From Limonium bicolor (Eukaryota; Streptophyta; Magnoliopsida; Caryophyllales; Plumbaginaceae), in assembly GCA_023374045.1 (NCBI GenBank), contig CM041778.1, positions 91,632,978-91,696,977 of the forward strand: DNA of 64,000 bases. Reading direction: 5' to 3'. The notes beneath the pieces are model-generated. The model was not told the DNA's origin. It was given only the letters and a program-made list of their open reading frames with translations, and searched no databases. This document shows, piece after piece, positions 1-11,324 of this stretch. Made by a program: the position numbers and the translations under genes. The number at the start of each line of letters is the position of its first letter. Position 1 is the stretch's first letter.

Positions 1-537
1 CGCGTTCATTTGTTGGTTAATTCAAGCCTTGTGATTAACCTTTGTGATCATATTAGTATTTAGGTTGATTGTAATCCCGAACCTAGGATAATTCATTGTA
101 CACAATCCATTTAATAGGGTATTAGTTAGTTACTCTAGTTTGAATTATTATTCATTTTCTCCTTTTTAGAATAGGCAATTACTAAGGATTATGACTGATT
201 TTCTATTAAGTCCCTTGGGCTTGATACTCTTGGTCGTGATTTACTTACACTTTATTCCGACCGGGATTTTTGCTACCCGTAGTAGAGTTTGTAGGATTCT
301 TTCATTTGTTTTGTATATTCTTTTCCCTACCAAAAACTTAGTTAGCAGGGAGATCTGGTTTCTAGCTTTTGTCCATCTCCAAACCCCCAACTTTGCACGG
401 TTGATCACCTTCTCAGCCAAAAAGACTTCCTCTTAAGGACCAGCTCATTACCACACCATATACTCAAAATTTTGTTGAAAAATGTTGACCTCTAAACTCT
501 CTTGGGTCTTTTGTTGAGATCCAATTCCATCCAATCC
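1..537. other. Intergenic DNA, nothing recognised
   Basis: AT-rich sequence with one 81-codon open frame (191-436, plus strand) that has a hydrophobic start but no family resemblance I can identify. No RNA gene, terminal repeat or target duplication was seen. Confidence 0.5.
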
Positions 538-2611
538 TTAAAAATCTGCAACGGAAGTTGCTTGAGTGTAAATGTTATTCTCCACTAGCTTACTAAGGCA
601 CTCTAGATACTTAGTGAAGGCTGGCATAGACATATAACATGTTCCACCGACTCCATCCGTTCTTGGCATAATGGACACCAACTTTGTCCTATTGGGATAA
701 TATCCCTCACGAACAAGATATCCCTGGTCATTAGTAAGCCAAGTAGGAGGAACCACACAACGACTTTTATCCTCAGCTCAACTGGTTCGCTCGAGATGCC
801 TTTCACAAGTCTTTGGGTTGTCGCATCGGACTGACTATGCATAAGACTAAAGTATAGCTCCTTAGTCGTAAAAACTGCTTTGTCACTTCCCCATACTACT
901 TCATCATCATGATCCTGCACCAACGTTTGTCTAGAGAGCATTAGTAGAAGAGTATTTTCCATATCACACTCATACCTGAAAAGCGGCCAACGGCATAGCA
1001 AATTCCACGACCAAACACCGCCCTCCCATGCACCCATATCCGTCACACGCTCTTCCGTGTCTGCATACAATCTCGGAAATATGTCTCAAAGAATTTGCCC
1101 ATCTATCCATCGGTCTTCCCAAAATGAAGTCAAACGACTGTCACTAACCTTACATCTAATATTGCTCTTCAATATCTCACTAGTCCTTACATCGTTTAGC
1201 ATGGTGGCCTTCGCTACTCCCGACCACACCCCCTGAATTGTTTCAACCTTTGCAGACCATGGCTACAGCTCAACCCACCATCATTGTCATATATTAAGGA
1301 CACTGTCCTTTACCATAGAGATCCAACACATTTCACGAACCTCCACCGCCATTTTGCCAACATGCACCGGTTTTTTACCCTTAAATCTATAAAGCCGAGA
1401 CCACTCTCATTCTTTGGTTTCACAAGTCTAGCCCAAGCCACCTTTCCCCCAAAACAATATCATCTGGATTGAGACCAGCTCTCTACATACTTTACCAAGT
1501 ATTATGAACAAACTAGAGTAATATAACGGTATTGCTTCCATCACTGATCTTACCAAGACAGCCCTCCCGACTTTGGACAAGGAGCTTTACTTCCATCTCG
1601 CCAATTTTGTCTCCACTTTCTGTATAACCGGCTTCCAAGTCACAGCAAGATTCATCTTAGCCTCAAGGGGACAACCAAGGTACATGGTCGATAGCTTTTG
1701 TACACTACAGCCAAGAACTTCCACTACCGTCCTTTCCTTTTCACTAGAGGCATTCAGACACTATGCCACATTTTTGTCCATGTTCAGCCCCATTCCACTG
1801 ATGCTAGCAAAGCCTAACAAGACACGGTGCAACTCAATGATTTCCTCGTGCTTAATTACTAAACAACATAGTGTCGTCAGCAAATTATAGGTGGGAGAGC
1901 ACAACTCCTAGTCTTCCGATCTTCAAGCCACTGAATTGTCCCACTATTATCAGTTTTTTAATCCTCCAACTTAAGGCTTCAACCACCACAAACAGTAGCG
2001 TGGAGAGGGGGCCGCGGCCCTCTTTGGGGCACAAAAGGTTTGGTAAGTGACCCATTGACCGGAATGGATTTTCTAGCACTTGTCACACACCCACCTCCTA
2101 TATCTCTGCCCAAACCTAAATTCGAGTAGCATTTTATCCAAACATTCCCATGATACAAAATCATATACCTTCCTAAAGTCAAGTTTGATTAAGGCTCCTT
2201 TTTTCTTTACTTTTTTCATCCACCTTATTATCTCATTAGCAATGAAAGGTCCATCTAGGATGCTTCTTCCTCCCACCAACGCTGATTGGGCTTCCCAATG
2301 ATGCCTGACAACACCCCACTCAACCGCTTAGCCAGCGTATTGGCAATTACTTTATATATGCACCCAAGCATACTAATCGATCTATATTCATTAAGGCTCG
2401 CAACTTCCAAGTGTTTGAGGATCAAGGCTATGCATGTCATGTTAACACCTTTTTCCACCCTTCTTGTGACAAAGAACTAGCGCACATCTTTAGCAAAATA
2501 TGCATCCACCGAGCTCCACATTTTCTTAATGAAACTCATGTGATATTCGCCGTAATCTGGCGCCTTTGGGCTTCTTACAGTTTATGGGATACTCCACCTA
2601 ATGCCAATTAG
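538..2611 (-). pseudogene. Degenerate LINE (non-LTR retrotransposon) ORF2: reverse transcriptase and zf-RVT remnants
   Basis: Read on the minus strand from about 2600 downward, several frames together give a plant LINE reverse transcriptase. Visible parts in order are a segment resembling the RPISLLGCIYK block (SISMLGCIYKVIANTLAKRL), an ILDGPFIANEI block, the KLDFRKVYDFVSWE motif of RT domain 2 near 2130-2190, an LSTLLFVVVEAL block near 2000, and the catalytic FADDT motif near 1870-1885. The zf-RVT region follows at about 600-1000 (VWFLLLGLL, then CPLCQERMESVEHVICLC). Frames change between blocks and stops interrupt them, so it cannot encode a working protein. No endonuclease domain, poly(A) tail or target duplication was found. 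It is an old 5'-truncated LINE copy; the outer limits are approximate. Confidence 0.8.
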
Positions 2612-3014
2612 TTTTAGGAAGGAACCTCATGGGTTATTGGGTCTTACTAGTCTATATGAGTATTTTATATAATCTCTCCATTGAACTTATTCTCCCCCAC
2701 AATATTTCTAACCGGGTCATTTGATGTGTCGCATGAAATTGTAGATTGACGGGATGTTTGGCACCTTGTTGGTCCCTTTATAAGTAAGGTGTGATAGATG
2801 ACATGTTTAAGAAGCCTGTTGAGGGTTAAGATATGGATGGTTTGGTGCGGTGTTACAGGTAGCCCATGTTAGAACCCTCTTTCGACGGTCTAGAGATGCC
2901 CATAGAGGCAGGTCTTGGACTAGCTTACTCCTCGGGGGTGTGTGCGACCCTGGATCCCCCAAAGTTGGGTTTCACTGATAGCTAGTAGTTGGCGTCCTTG
3001 GACTTGGGTCCTAG
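2612..3014. other. Unassigned spacer
   Basis: No coding sequence, RNA gene or paired repeat was recognised. It lies between the LINE remnant and a probable hAT relic. Confidence 0.4.
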
Positions 3015-3455
3015 TAGAGCTACCAAACAGGGCGGGCCAGGTTCAAACCGGACCGATACTGAATTTTAGGCCCGAAGAGGCTATATTTTTGTCCAATCCT
3101 GTTTTTAAATTTTTGGGCCAAGCCAGGTAGGCCTAGATTTATTTTAATCTGTGTCATTGCCCGACCTGGCCGGTTTTATAATTTTCTTTATATTATTTTA
3201 TTTTATAAAAATATATATATTATATAATATTAATATATACTAAATATAATATTAATATATGTTTATATATTAGATATTATATATACTTAAATAAATAGTA
3301 AATGTATTATTAAAATTAAATATATATTATATTATATTTATAATATATATATTATATATATATATAAAACCGGGTCGGGTATAGTTGTGGGTCTAAAATT
3401 TTGCTAAGTCCGATCTGATTTTTTATTCAGACTTGATTTGTTGTCCACACATCTA
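3015..3455. mobile_element. Probable decayed non-autonomous hAT element with AT-rich core
   Basis: The left end begins TAGAGCTACCAAACAGGGCG, close to the TAGAGGTGGCCAAACGGGC type of plant hAT terminus. The right end, on the opposite strand, begins TAGATGTGTGGACAAC. Subterminal GGGCC/CCGG-rich motifs flank an AT-only core (about 3183-3370). No matching 8-bp target duplication was found, so the assignment rests on terminal similarity and composition. Confidence 0.4.
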
Positions 3456-3854
3456 AAACTTTTTTTGGACGGGTTTTCAGGTTTTATTTTCAGGTCGGGT
3501 CGCTGGACCTTGTCAGTGTTGATCAGGACAGTGTTGATTGAACAATTAGGATCCAGCCCTGCTGGTCTCGTGACCTTGCGTCAGGATAAGTGGGTCGATG
3601 TTGAAAACTCGCTGTTAGGAGGTTAAAGTTTACTCTTAGTCGTGTCATGGAGACAGAGATAGAAATTAGACTGGTCGGATCTTCCGGTACCCGTGGCTAA
3701 CCTCGTCATCTTGCTTGATAGTTTAGTTGTGTCCATATAAATACTTGTCGGTAAATAAAGTGCTTGTTTGATTAATAGAATGTGTGTGTTTGTGATGCGA
3801 TATCTTTTCATCTTAAAGGTGGGCATCACAACTAAACATTGACCAAATTGTATA
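3456..3854. other. Unassigned spacer
   Basis: Short open frames occur on both strands, but none resembles a known family and no repeat ends were recognised. Confidence 0.35.
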
Positions 3855-3856
3855 TA

Positions 3857-4094
3857 CTCCCTCAGTCCTGAATTGACTGTCCTGTTTGCTTTATGGCACG
3901 TTTTTCCACTTCAATATTAAGTATATAAGATAAAATAATTTTATAAAACTAAATTTTATAACATATAGTTTATTATGTAAGGATTCATATGCAAAACTTA
4001 AATTTTTAAAATTAATTTATTTTATATGTTAAAAATTGAAGTCAAACGACATGTCCAAATAGTAAACATGACGGTCAATTCAGGACGGAGGGAG
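3857..4094 (+). mobile_element. Stowaway MITE, copy 1
   Basis: This 238-bp element begins CTCCCTCAGTCC and ends GGACGGAGGGAG, the Stowaway (Tc1/mariner-derived) terminal inverted repeat. It is flanked by TA dinucleotides at 3855-3856 and 4095-4096, the expected target duplication. The interior shares long stretches (for example GCACGTTTTTCCACTTCAAT and TTCATATGCAAAACTTAAAT) with the elements at 46051-46282 (same orientation) and 55214-55449 (inverted), so all three are one family. It is non-coding. Confidence 0.92.
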
Positions 4095-4096
4095 TA

Positions 4097-5759
4097 TCAT
4101 TTTGAGAACATGAGAAAAAGGAAAATCGCAGAATCTTTATTAATTTACTGCCGCTTTTTATTAGACACATCGATTCATTCGCAGCAAATGTTTCACTCAT
4201 CAGAAAACAAACAAAGATTAAATCACCGAAAGTTTGCATGGATCCAGTTACTAACTGCCGTCCAAAAAGAAAACAAAGGATTTCTATTAGATTTGTGGAA
4301 GGACAGTGATGGCTAGTGAGATCAACAGATTAAAAGAATAAGAATGGAAATAAGGCGTATAAGAACAGTAGTAAACGAATTACGTCTTTAATATTTTAGG
4401 GGTTCTATGTAAAATATTTAGATGAGGTTCCATAAAAATAAAATTTTAAATTAAAATATATGATACAAATGAATTCAAATCACATAATATTATTAAACAG
4501 TCATTTAAAAATAGTAATTCTTGTAGCATTTTGTGCAGCAAAATCATTAATATAGTCTTATATATCCATCATTTGAAATGCTATTCTTAACTGCTAATAT
4601 CTCATATAACTGATTAAAGTAATTATTAATAAAAATATAATCATATAGGTGGTAAGCTAGGTCGAAAAGAAAAAAAAAAACAATAGATTTGATATCTTTG
4701 GTGAGATACAAAATTACTTTAAAAATTAATTAGTTGATATAATTCGACCGGATCAAATTATCTTTTTACCCTGTAAATCATTCACTTATATTTAATAAAA
4801 CTAATATTATTAAAATTTAATTTAAGTACTTATTAAATTATACAAATTTTCTATCTTTTAAAATTAATCATATAAATAAAAAAAAAAAAATATGGGACCC
4901 GGATTGAAACAGATGAAACACCCTCGAGCGCGCCCATGACCAATGTCACCCTTCTCAAGTACTCCGTAAAGGTTTACACTCCTTAGATAAAGTAAGTAGA
5001 ATATGATGAGCCATAATCTTTGACATGATCAGTGGTTTAATACGAATTACAATGCATACAAGTGATTAAAAATACTCACATCTAACTGTACTAAATAGAC
5101 TGAAAAGCTTGAGTATTAAATCACTCGTGCTCACGTTCCTAACCCATACTCAGATTCCATATATTATTTACATGACATCTAGTTTCTGCAGGAGTACGTA
5201 CAATTATCTCAAATGGATTAAGTGCGCTAGTATATCCGTCTACAAGTCTAACATATAACCCTAACTATTTTTATTCACGAAAGTTTAAAAGAAAAAGAAA
5301 CAATAACATCAAACAGTTAGCACGCTACCTTTTCTTTTCAAGTAAAGTGTATCTGTCTTAATCTCCTCCTCAAAGCACGAGATCCTCACATCAACAATAG
5401 CACATGGCTTTGTTGAAATCATCTCTTCTACATTATACAATTACTATTCTATCTTTTGACCATAATTGTGCCTCTGAGATTATATTTTTCACTTTTTCAT
5501 CAACATACACTTTTTCATCAACAAACACTTTTCATATATTTTTATCGGTGGCGCTGATGAAATACATCAGAAGGCATAATCATACCATGCCAGCATGAAA
5601 AGGAACAAGATTAAAAACTAACTATTAAACTATCAAACATCAAAAATTAGAAAACTTGGTTAATTTTCAACACTTTGTCCTAAAGTGTAGCTTTAAGAAC
5701 CGATTCATGACGAAAAGTGCATTCGGCCAACTTTATTGTCTCTGAAAAACTTGACTCTT
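4097..5759. other. AT-rich intergenic DNA
   Basis: AT-rich sequence with poly-A runs (near 4670 and 4880). No gene, RNA or paired repeat ends were recognised. Confidence 0.45.
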
Positions 5760-5767
5760 ATACTGCA

Positions 5768-7062
5768 TAGATCTGACAATTTAGGTCACTGGGTCTGGTT
5801 GATATCAACTCTAACCCAACCCATTTAAAATATCATCAACCCAACTCAACCCAAAAATGGATGGTCAGAAAATCATCACCCTAATCCAATCCATTTTAAA
5901 TCCTTCAACCCTAACCCAACCCATTTTTAAGCATACAATAATTTAGATGGATTAGAAGTATAAATTAATAAATAAATTTAAAAAATATCCAGTGCTAGCT
6001 GGACACACTAATTAGGATGATATAAAAGGAAGATAAGTAATCTTGCTTGATCAACCCAACTTTAAACGAATTTCATGTTATGCAAAGAATGTAAAACTAT
6101 TGCACCAATTTTCCATGAATAGAATAACAAGTACTTTTTCCATAAGTTTATATTTATCAATCTGAGCCTAAAGCTCTACCACTGTTGGGGAGGAATTCTA
6201 TCTAGATATGCGCATGATCCTAGTGCGCTTAATAAAAAGGGGAACGAAAATGAAAATTTTCATTGCATTAGAGAAATATACTGAAGATAAATCTTCTAAA
6301 GTTAGAAATAATTTATAAATTGAGAGCTCAAAGCCCCAACTATGACTGCTAGTTTTAAAATAATTACACCTATTTAAATTGAGTGCTCATGCTTGATAAA
6401 AGTACAATCACAATCACTTAATCGTTATCAACAGTTGAGAAACTTTTATGCAGCATGCTATCCGCATTGTTGGCTTCAGAATTCACTAAAAGGTCTATAA
6501 TCAAGATCCTACTTACAAAAATACATATCACCTACTTTTGTTCACCCTTCTATGTAATCTAAACATACATATGTTCTCAAGAACAACTATGGTAGTGAGA
6601 ATAAGAAAAACAAACCTTGAGCAAAAATGAAGAATGACATAGACATGAACAACGACGTATAGAAGACAAATGGATGTGAGTTTGTAAGACAAGAGCATTA
6701 GGGTTTTCAACATTATGTTAAGGTCTGGTTGGACCCTTGTTTGATATGTAACTGGTTGGGCAGTTTGTTTAGTTAAGATTATGTGATATATTAAAGATGG
6801 GATAGTCTAACTGCACTTGGGCTTAAGGATAAGGTATAGTTTGATTTGAAAATTATATATATGTGTGAATTATTTTTTTTATTTTTATTATTAATAAATA
6901 TATTTTCGGTTGGGTCATGAGTTAAGATCTCTACCCTAACTCGACCCATAAAATTAGCTTATTACCCTAACCTAATCCAAAAAATAAATAGATCAATAAT
7001 TAAGATTCTAACCCACAAAAATATGGGTTGGGTTTCGAGTTGGATTAAAATTGCCAGGTCTA
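5768..7062 (+). mobile_element. Non-autonomous hAT element, uninterrupted copy
   Basis: The left end is TAGATCTGACAATTT and the right end, on the opposite strand, is TAGACCTGGCAATTT, the hAT type of terminus. Flanks are ATACTGCA (5760-5767) and TTACTGCA (7065-7072), an 8-bp duplication with one mismatch and two extra A's on the right. Subterminal zones carry CCCAACCC/GGGTTGGGT repeats. The interior matches, piece by piece, the split element 13745-14088 plus 39768-41242, and lacks both the LTR array and the MITE found there. It is therefore the intact reference copy (about 1.3 kb). It encodes no transposase. Confidence 0.85.
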
Positions 7063-7072
7063 AATTACTGCA

Positions 7073-7772
7073 TACGAAAGTATCGTTCATTTGACTCTTA
7101 AAAATACAAAGCTCCTCGTTGAATGAGCATGAAAATATACTTTATCATACTAAAACGATACACTTATAGTCTTTATCCTCATAATCATGGACAAATTATA
7201 AAGTTGTATTGATCATACAAGAAATCCGTTTTAAGAAATACCCTAATAACATCAGATCAACTCTAAATATCACAGTATTCAATAAACGACTCAGCACAAT
7301 ATTAGGTTTGATTCATGATGACGTATTTATTTACACATATCACATAGTGAGGCCTTATATATATTCACCATTTTCCTATCCGTCAGCTCGTGTAATATAT
7401 TTTTTAGCTTACCATGGATCTATGTAATATACTCATGATTTTTCCCTTCCTTGCAAACCAACTAGATCCTTACGACCTAGTTGAGAAAAACTGCACAATT
7501 CTACAGCGAGAAGGAGGGTATACCAGACGAAAGGAGATGATGACATTCCAAACAAAAACAAGATAGTGAGTCAAAAACTACCCCCATTCAATCCATATAT
7601 ATCCATGCAATGCAGCCTATTAGCTCAGGCTTTTCCGTTCCCCTCTTTTTCAGTCAAACCTCGAAGGCAACGACGACTAATAAGTGTTGTTTAGCTTTAC
7701 CCCCACATTCCCACTACCTACTTTTCACTTTTTTTCTTTCTTTTCCATCTCATAATCCCCCCTCTCTTTTTA
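7073..7772. other. Intergenic DNA
   Basis: No gene or repeat was recognised. A pyrimidine-rich tract lies at about 7700-7770, just left of the next hAT element. Confidence 0.4.
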
Positions 7773-7780
7773 CTTTCAAA

Positions 7781-8355
7781 TAGGGGTGCCAAAATGCTTC
7801 GCAGTCGTGTTAGGCTAAATCCAAACCCGATCCGTTTATTAAACAGGTTGATTTGACCCAACCTGTTTAATTAATCGTGTCAAAATATGAAACCCAACCC
7901 GACCCGTTTAATAAACAGGGTTGACCGGGTTATCAAACGAGTTGACCGTCTGACCCAATTAACTAATTATGTCTAAATTTAAAACTCAAATCCGCATATA
8001 TTTAACTCAAACCTAACATGTTTAGTTATATAAAAGTAAATAATTTGATTAATTAACATTAGATTTGTCATTCTATGATATTATTAACTTTAATTTAGTT
8101 AAATACTTAATTTTAATATTTATATATCTTATTTATATTAAAATTTGATAATAAAAATGAATAATCTACTATATACTTATTTAATATAAATTACTTAAAC
8201 GGGTTAGCGGGTCACATATCTTAAACCCAAACTCGACACGGTTATTAAACGAGTCGTATTTGGGTTGACCATTTATTTAATCGTGTCAAATTTTAAAGCT
8301 CAAACCCACTAACATCATGTTAGTCAAACGGGTCGTGTTGAAATTATCACCCCTA
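7781..8355 (+). mobile_element. Short non-autonomous hAT element
   Basis: This 575-bp element begins TAGGGGTGCCAAAATG, and its right end, read on the other strand, begins TAGGGGTGATAATTTC. Its subterminal regions are full of AAACGGGTCG/CGACCCGTTT motifs, and the core is AT-rich. Flanks CTTTCAAA (7773-7780) and CCTTCAAT (8356-8363) are a probable 8-bp target duplication with two mismatches. It is non-coding and ends about 130 bp left of tRNA-Val. Confidence 0.75.
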
Positions 8356-8486
8356 CCTTCAATATTATATCTCGCGCCTTCGACACATCATCGGGCCTTT
8401 TTTGTACAACTATCAGCTTTCTCAGAAAAAATATTATCGGCGAACTTATATTATCCCGACACCAACCATAACACAAATTCAACTTA

Positions 8487-8560
8487 GTCTGGGTGGTGTA
8501 GTCGGTTATCACGCTAGTCTCACACACTAGAGGTCCCCGGTTCGAACCCGGGCTCAGACA
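8487..8560 (+). tRNA. tRNA-Val (anticodon CAC)
   Basis: This 74-nt cloverleaf has acceptor stem GTCTGGG/CTCAGAC with one G-T pair, a D arm (GTGT...TCAC), anticodon stem CTAGT/ACTAG enclosing the loop CTCACAC (anticodon CAC at 8521-8523), variable loop AGGTC, T arm CCCGG-TTCGAAC-CCGGG and discriminator A. The internal A and B boxes for RNA polymerase III are intact. There is no intron and no encoded CCA, as expected for a nuclear plant gene. The 86-codon minus-strand open frame over it is only a shadow of the conserved tRNA sequence. Confidence 0.97.
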
Positions 8561-8567
8561 TTGGATA

Positions 8568-8581
8568 TTTTTTCTTTTTTT
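8568..8581 (+). terminator. Pol III oligo(T) terminator of tRNA-Val
   Basis: Two T runs separated by a single C begin eight bases after the tRNA 3' end, the usual RNA polymerase III stop signal. Confidence 0.75.
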
Positions 8582-8889
8582 CATACCATATTCATAGTCA
8601 GAAGACAGATTAACGTTACGGAAGTGACCGGACGGCGCTGGGATAGCATTGGGCCTTTGACTCGGGCCAGCCTGCTAGCTGAATTATTAATGAAACTTTG
8701 AAGGTTGAAGTATAATTTAAGGGCCCAATGAGTTAGAACTTATAAACAAGAACGTCGGACCCCACTGCCTAGCCTAACATAACCCATCACCTATCGAGAG
8801 TATAGTAAACCTCAAAAGTCCTCCTTACCCTGTTTAGCTCTTGTACTAAATCTTCTCCAGAGAACCCTTGCCCTTGCGATAATAACAAT

Positions 8890-9762
8890 CAGCTGAGCTA
8901 CAACTTATGTAGCTATTGGAGCTACATTTTTTTTCATTGTTTTCTTTTCACACGCGCCCTGTTTTTCTTTTTATTTTTTTTCTTTTTTTCTTTATCACAA
9001 TACAAAAATTTTAAATTGTTGTAATTTTTAATATATAAGTCCAAAATAAAAACAAATTATATCATTGTTCACCTAAATTCACAACTCTTCAAAACAAGAC
9101 CAGTCATGGATATATTTTTGAACTTTTAAAAATTATTTTGCATGTATAGTGTACAGAACGAAGCAACTGTACAGATGATACATGTTCATTAAAACATGTC
9201 ATCCACACATAAACCTGTACATCCTCACATTAAAAAATACAGATGGTCACATAAATATGTACAAATAATTTAATATGTACATATAAGGGAGAAACTTGTA
9301 CATATGGTCATATAAACAGGTACATATGTTCATTAACAAACATGTACATTCTCACATTTGAACATGTACATCGTCACATTAAAACATGTACATTCTTATA
9401 TAAAATATGTACTTACATCTTCACATTAAAATATCATGGAATACATGTAAAAATAATTTTTAAAAAAAATTGTCAGAACATATTAATGTCTGGTCTTGTT
9501 TTGAAGAGTTTAAATTTAGGTGAATAATGATATAATTTTTTCATTTTAACTATATTTAAAAGTTACAACCATTTAAATTATTGTGGTTGTGATAAAGAAA
9601 AAAAAAGAAATAATACAAAGTAAAGCCGTGAATGATTCGCACTCACGTAACTTCTATTTCTATTTTCTATTACAAAACCATCTATTTTCTATTTTCTAAA
9701 TTACAAAAATAATCCTAGATGTAGCCATCCTAACTATATGCACTTGTAGGCAAGAAATTGGG
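8890..9762 (+). mobile_element. Mutator-like fold-back element (family D), copy 1
   Basis: This 873-bp element is flanked by the perfect 9-bp repeat AATAACAAT (8881-8889 and 9763-9771), the size typical of Mutator-like transposons. Ends carry GTAGC..GCTACAT-type inverted motifs. Inside, arms of about 150 bp at roughly 8995-9160 and 9430-9600 are inverted repeats; both contain TTCACCTAAATT and CTTCAAAACAAGACCAG. Between them lies an array of ACATGTACAT units (9175-9430). No transposase is encoded. The element at 60004-62902 is a second copy. Confidence 0.88.
9175..9430. repeat. Imperfect ACATGTACAT minisatellite in the core of family D copy 1
   Basis: Irregularly spaced units (about 20-25 bp) of the form ACATGTACATnnTCACATTAAA. 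The copy 2 core has a related but differently arranged array at 60245-60595. Confidence 0.75.
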
Positions 9763-9771
9763 AATAACAAT

Positions 9772-11324
9772 TACCACTTAAGCCACTGCCTAGAATTTTC
9801 AATCACTGAATTCTCCTACGTACGTATTCGTCTTTGACGTTTCTTAATTTAGTTTAGTTCATTCATAAATGACACCGAAATTAAAAAAATATCATTATAT
9901 TATCTTCAAATTGATCAGAAAAAAGATAGAATTATTCTACTAGTTTTCAGAAAATTCATAATGTTAAAAAGTTCAACAAACAAATATAAATGCTATTAAA
10001 AATAGAAAATTATAAAAACAAGCTAAAATAAACAATATATTCTAAAATATCATAAATTTTGATAATTATTAGGTAAATTTAGAAAAGTATTTTAAAAATT
10101 ATTAAATACCCTAAATAAATATAAGAGTTAAAGACATAATAGTAATTAAAAATGTTCAAAATAATTTATTAGAATAAATGATGAATTGGTAGAAAAGTAG
10201 ATAAAAGAAACAAAACTTCTATAACATAAAGTCAAAATATTGAAAGAAGGGTTTTATTGGGCTAGTTCCCATTTCAATAGTGACTTTACTACCTTCTATA
10301 CGTTGGTGGAGTTAGTTGTAGTTGGTTCTTGACCAATGGAAAGAATATTATTAGAAAATTTAGTAAAGTGTAGTAAAATATTAATAACTATTAAATAAAA
10401 TTTAGGAATTTAAAAAAGTTTATTAAGTATCAAAATTTCAAACATATTTTTTAGAAAAATCAGTTACCCTTTATAAATTAATTACTACTTTCATGAACTA
10501 TAAAAATAGTAGTGATATTTTTTCTTAATAAACTAATTTTATTTAATTTTATTTGTTATTTAATTTTTTTGGCAAAAAAATAAAGAAGTAAACTATACAT
10601 CCTTGTTTTAACACTTAATTTTTTAAACAATTTTAACTTTATTATTTTATATTAGTTTTAAATTTCTCTCTATTTTTACCGATTTTGACAATTTCTTCAA
10701 AGCATGTTATTGTTTATTTTTTAAAGTATTATTATGTCTTTCAAAATGTATACTCTATTTTAGTGTATTTAATAGTTTTTAAAAAAACTTTAATGCATGA
10801 TAGTTTCAATAATTATAAAAAATATTACGGGTTATTTTATCTAATATTTTAGTATTTTAAGTTTTTTATTTTTAATAATTAATGATATATTATGAACTTT
10901 CAAAATAACTTTTTATTAGTGAGTGAGTTTTGGTTTGGTCTTATTAGTCCATTTAATGAATTACAGGAAAAATATAATTGTATTTCCATAGACAGGCAAC
11001 ACAACCATATTCGGCAGCAGAAGAAAATACTAATAAGAGAAATGAAATTCCGTGGTCTCTATCACTCTATGAGCGATGTACAGCGATTTGTACGCACTTC
11101 ATAGTGACGAAGACCCATCAGATTTACCGCATGCTACTACAATCTTTAATTTATGTAGCAGCCGACTATATGAAAGAGATCGATTCTATCTAATTATAAA
11201 AGTTGGATTACAGATATCTCCACAGTCTACTTTAGCAATGGTCGAATCAATAATTGCCTTTTAAGGATGGCCGAAAGGAAGCGAGGCATGGCGTGGACCA
11301 GTCATTCATCCAACAACCTACTAT
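9772..11324. other. AT-rich intergenic DNA with an unassigned open stretch
   Basis: Mostly AT-rich. At 10892-11264 three overlapping plus-strand frames of 62-71 codons sit in less AT-rich sequence, but I recognise no domain, splice pattern or homologue, so they are not called as genes. Confidence 0.4.

Noticed and set aside
8324..8584. 86-codon minus-strand open frame containing SPGSNRGPLVCET
   Set aside because: It is the antisense translation of tRNA-Val(CAC), a well-known artefact, not a protein gene.
9175..9430. Possible centromeric satellite or CRISPR-like array of ACATGTACAT
   Set aside because: Confined to the core of a transposon with inverted arms and present in its second copy, so it is part of that element.
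10892..11264. Cluster of overlapping 62-71 codon frames
   Set aside because: Three frames are equally open with no recognisable motif or splice pattern, so there is no basis for choosing a gene.
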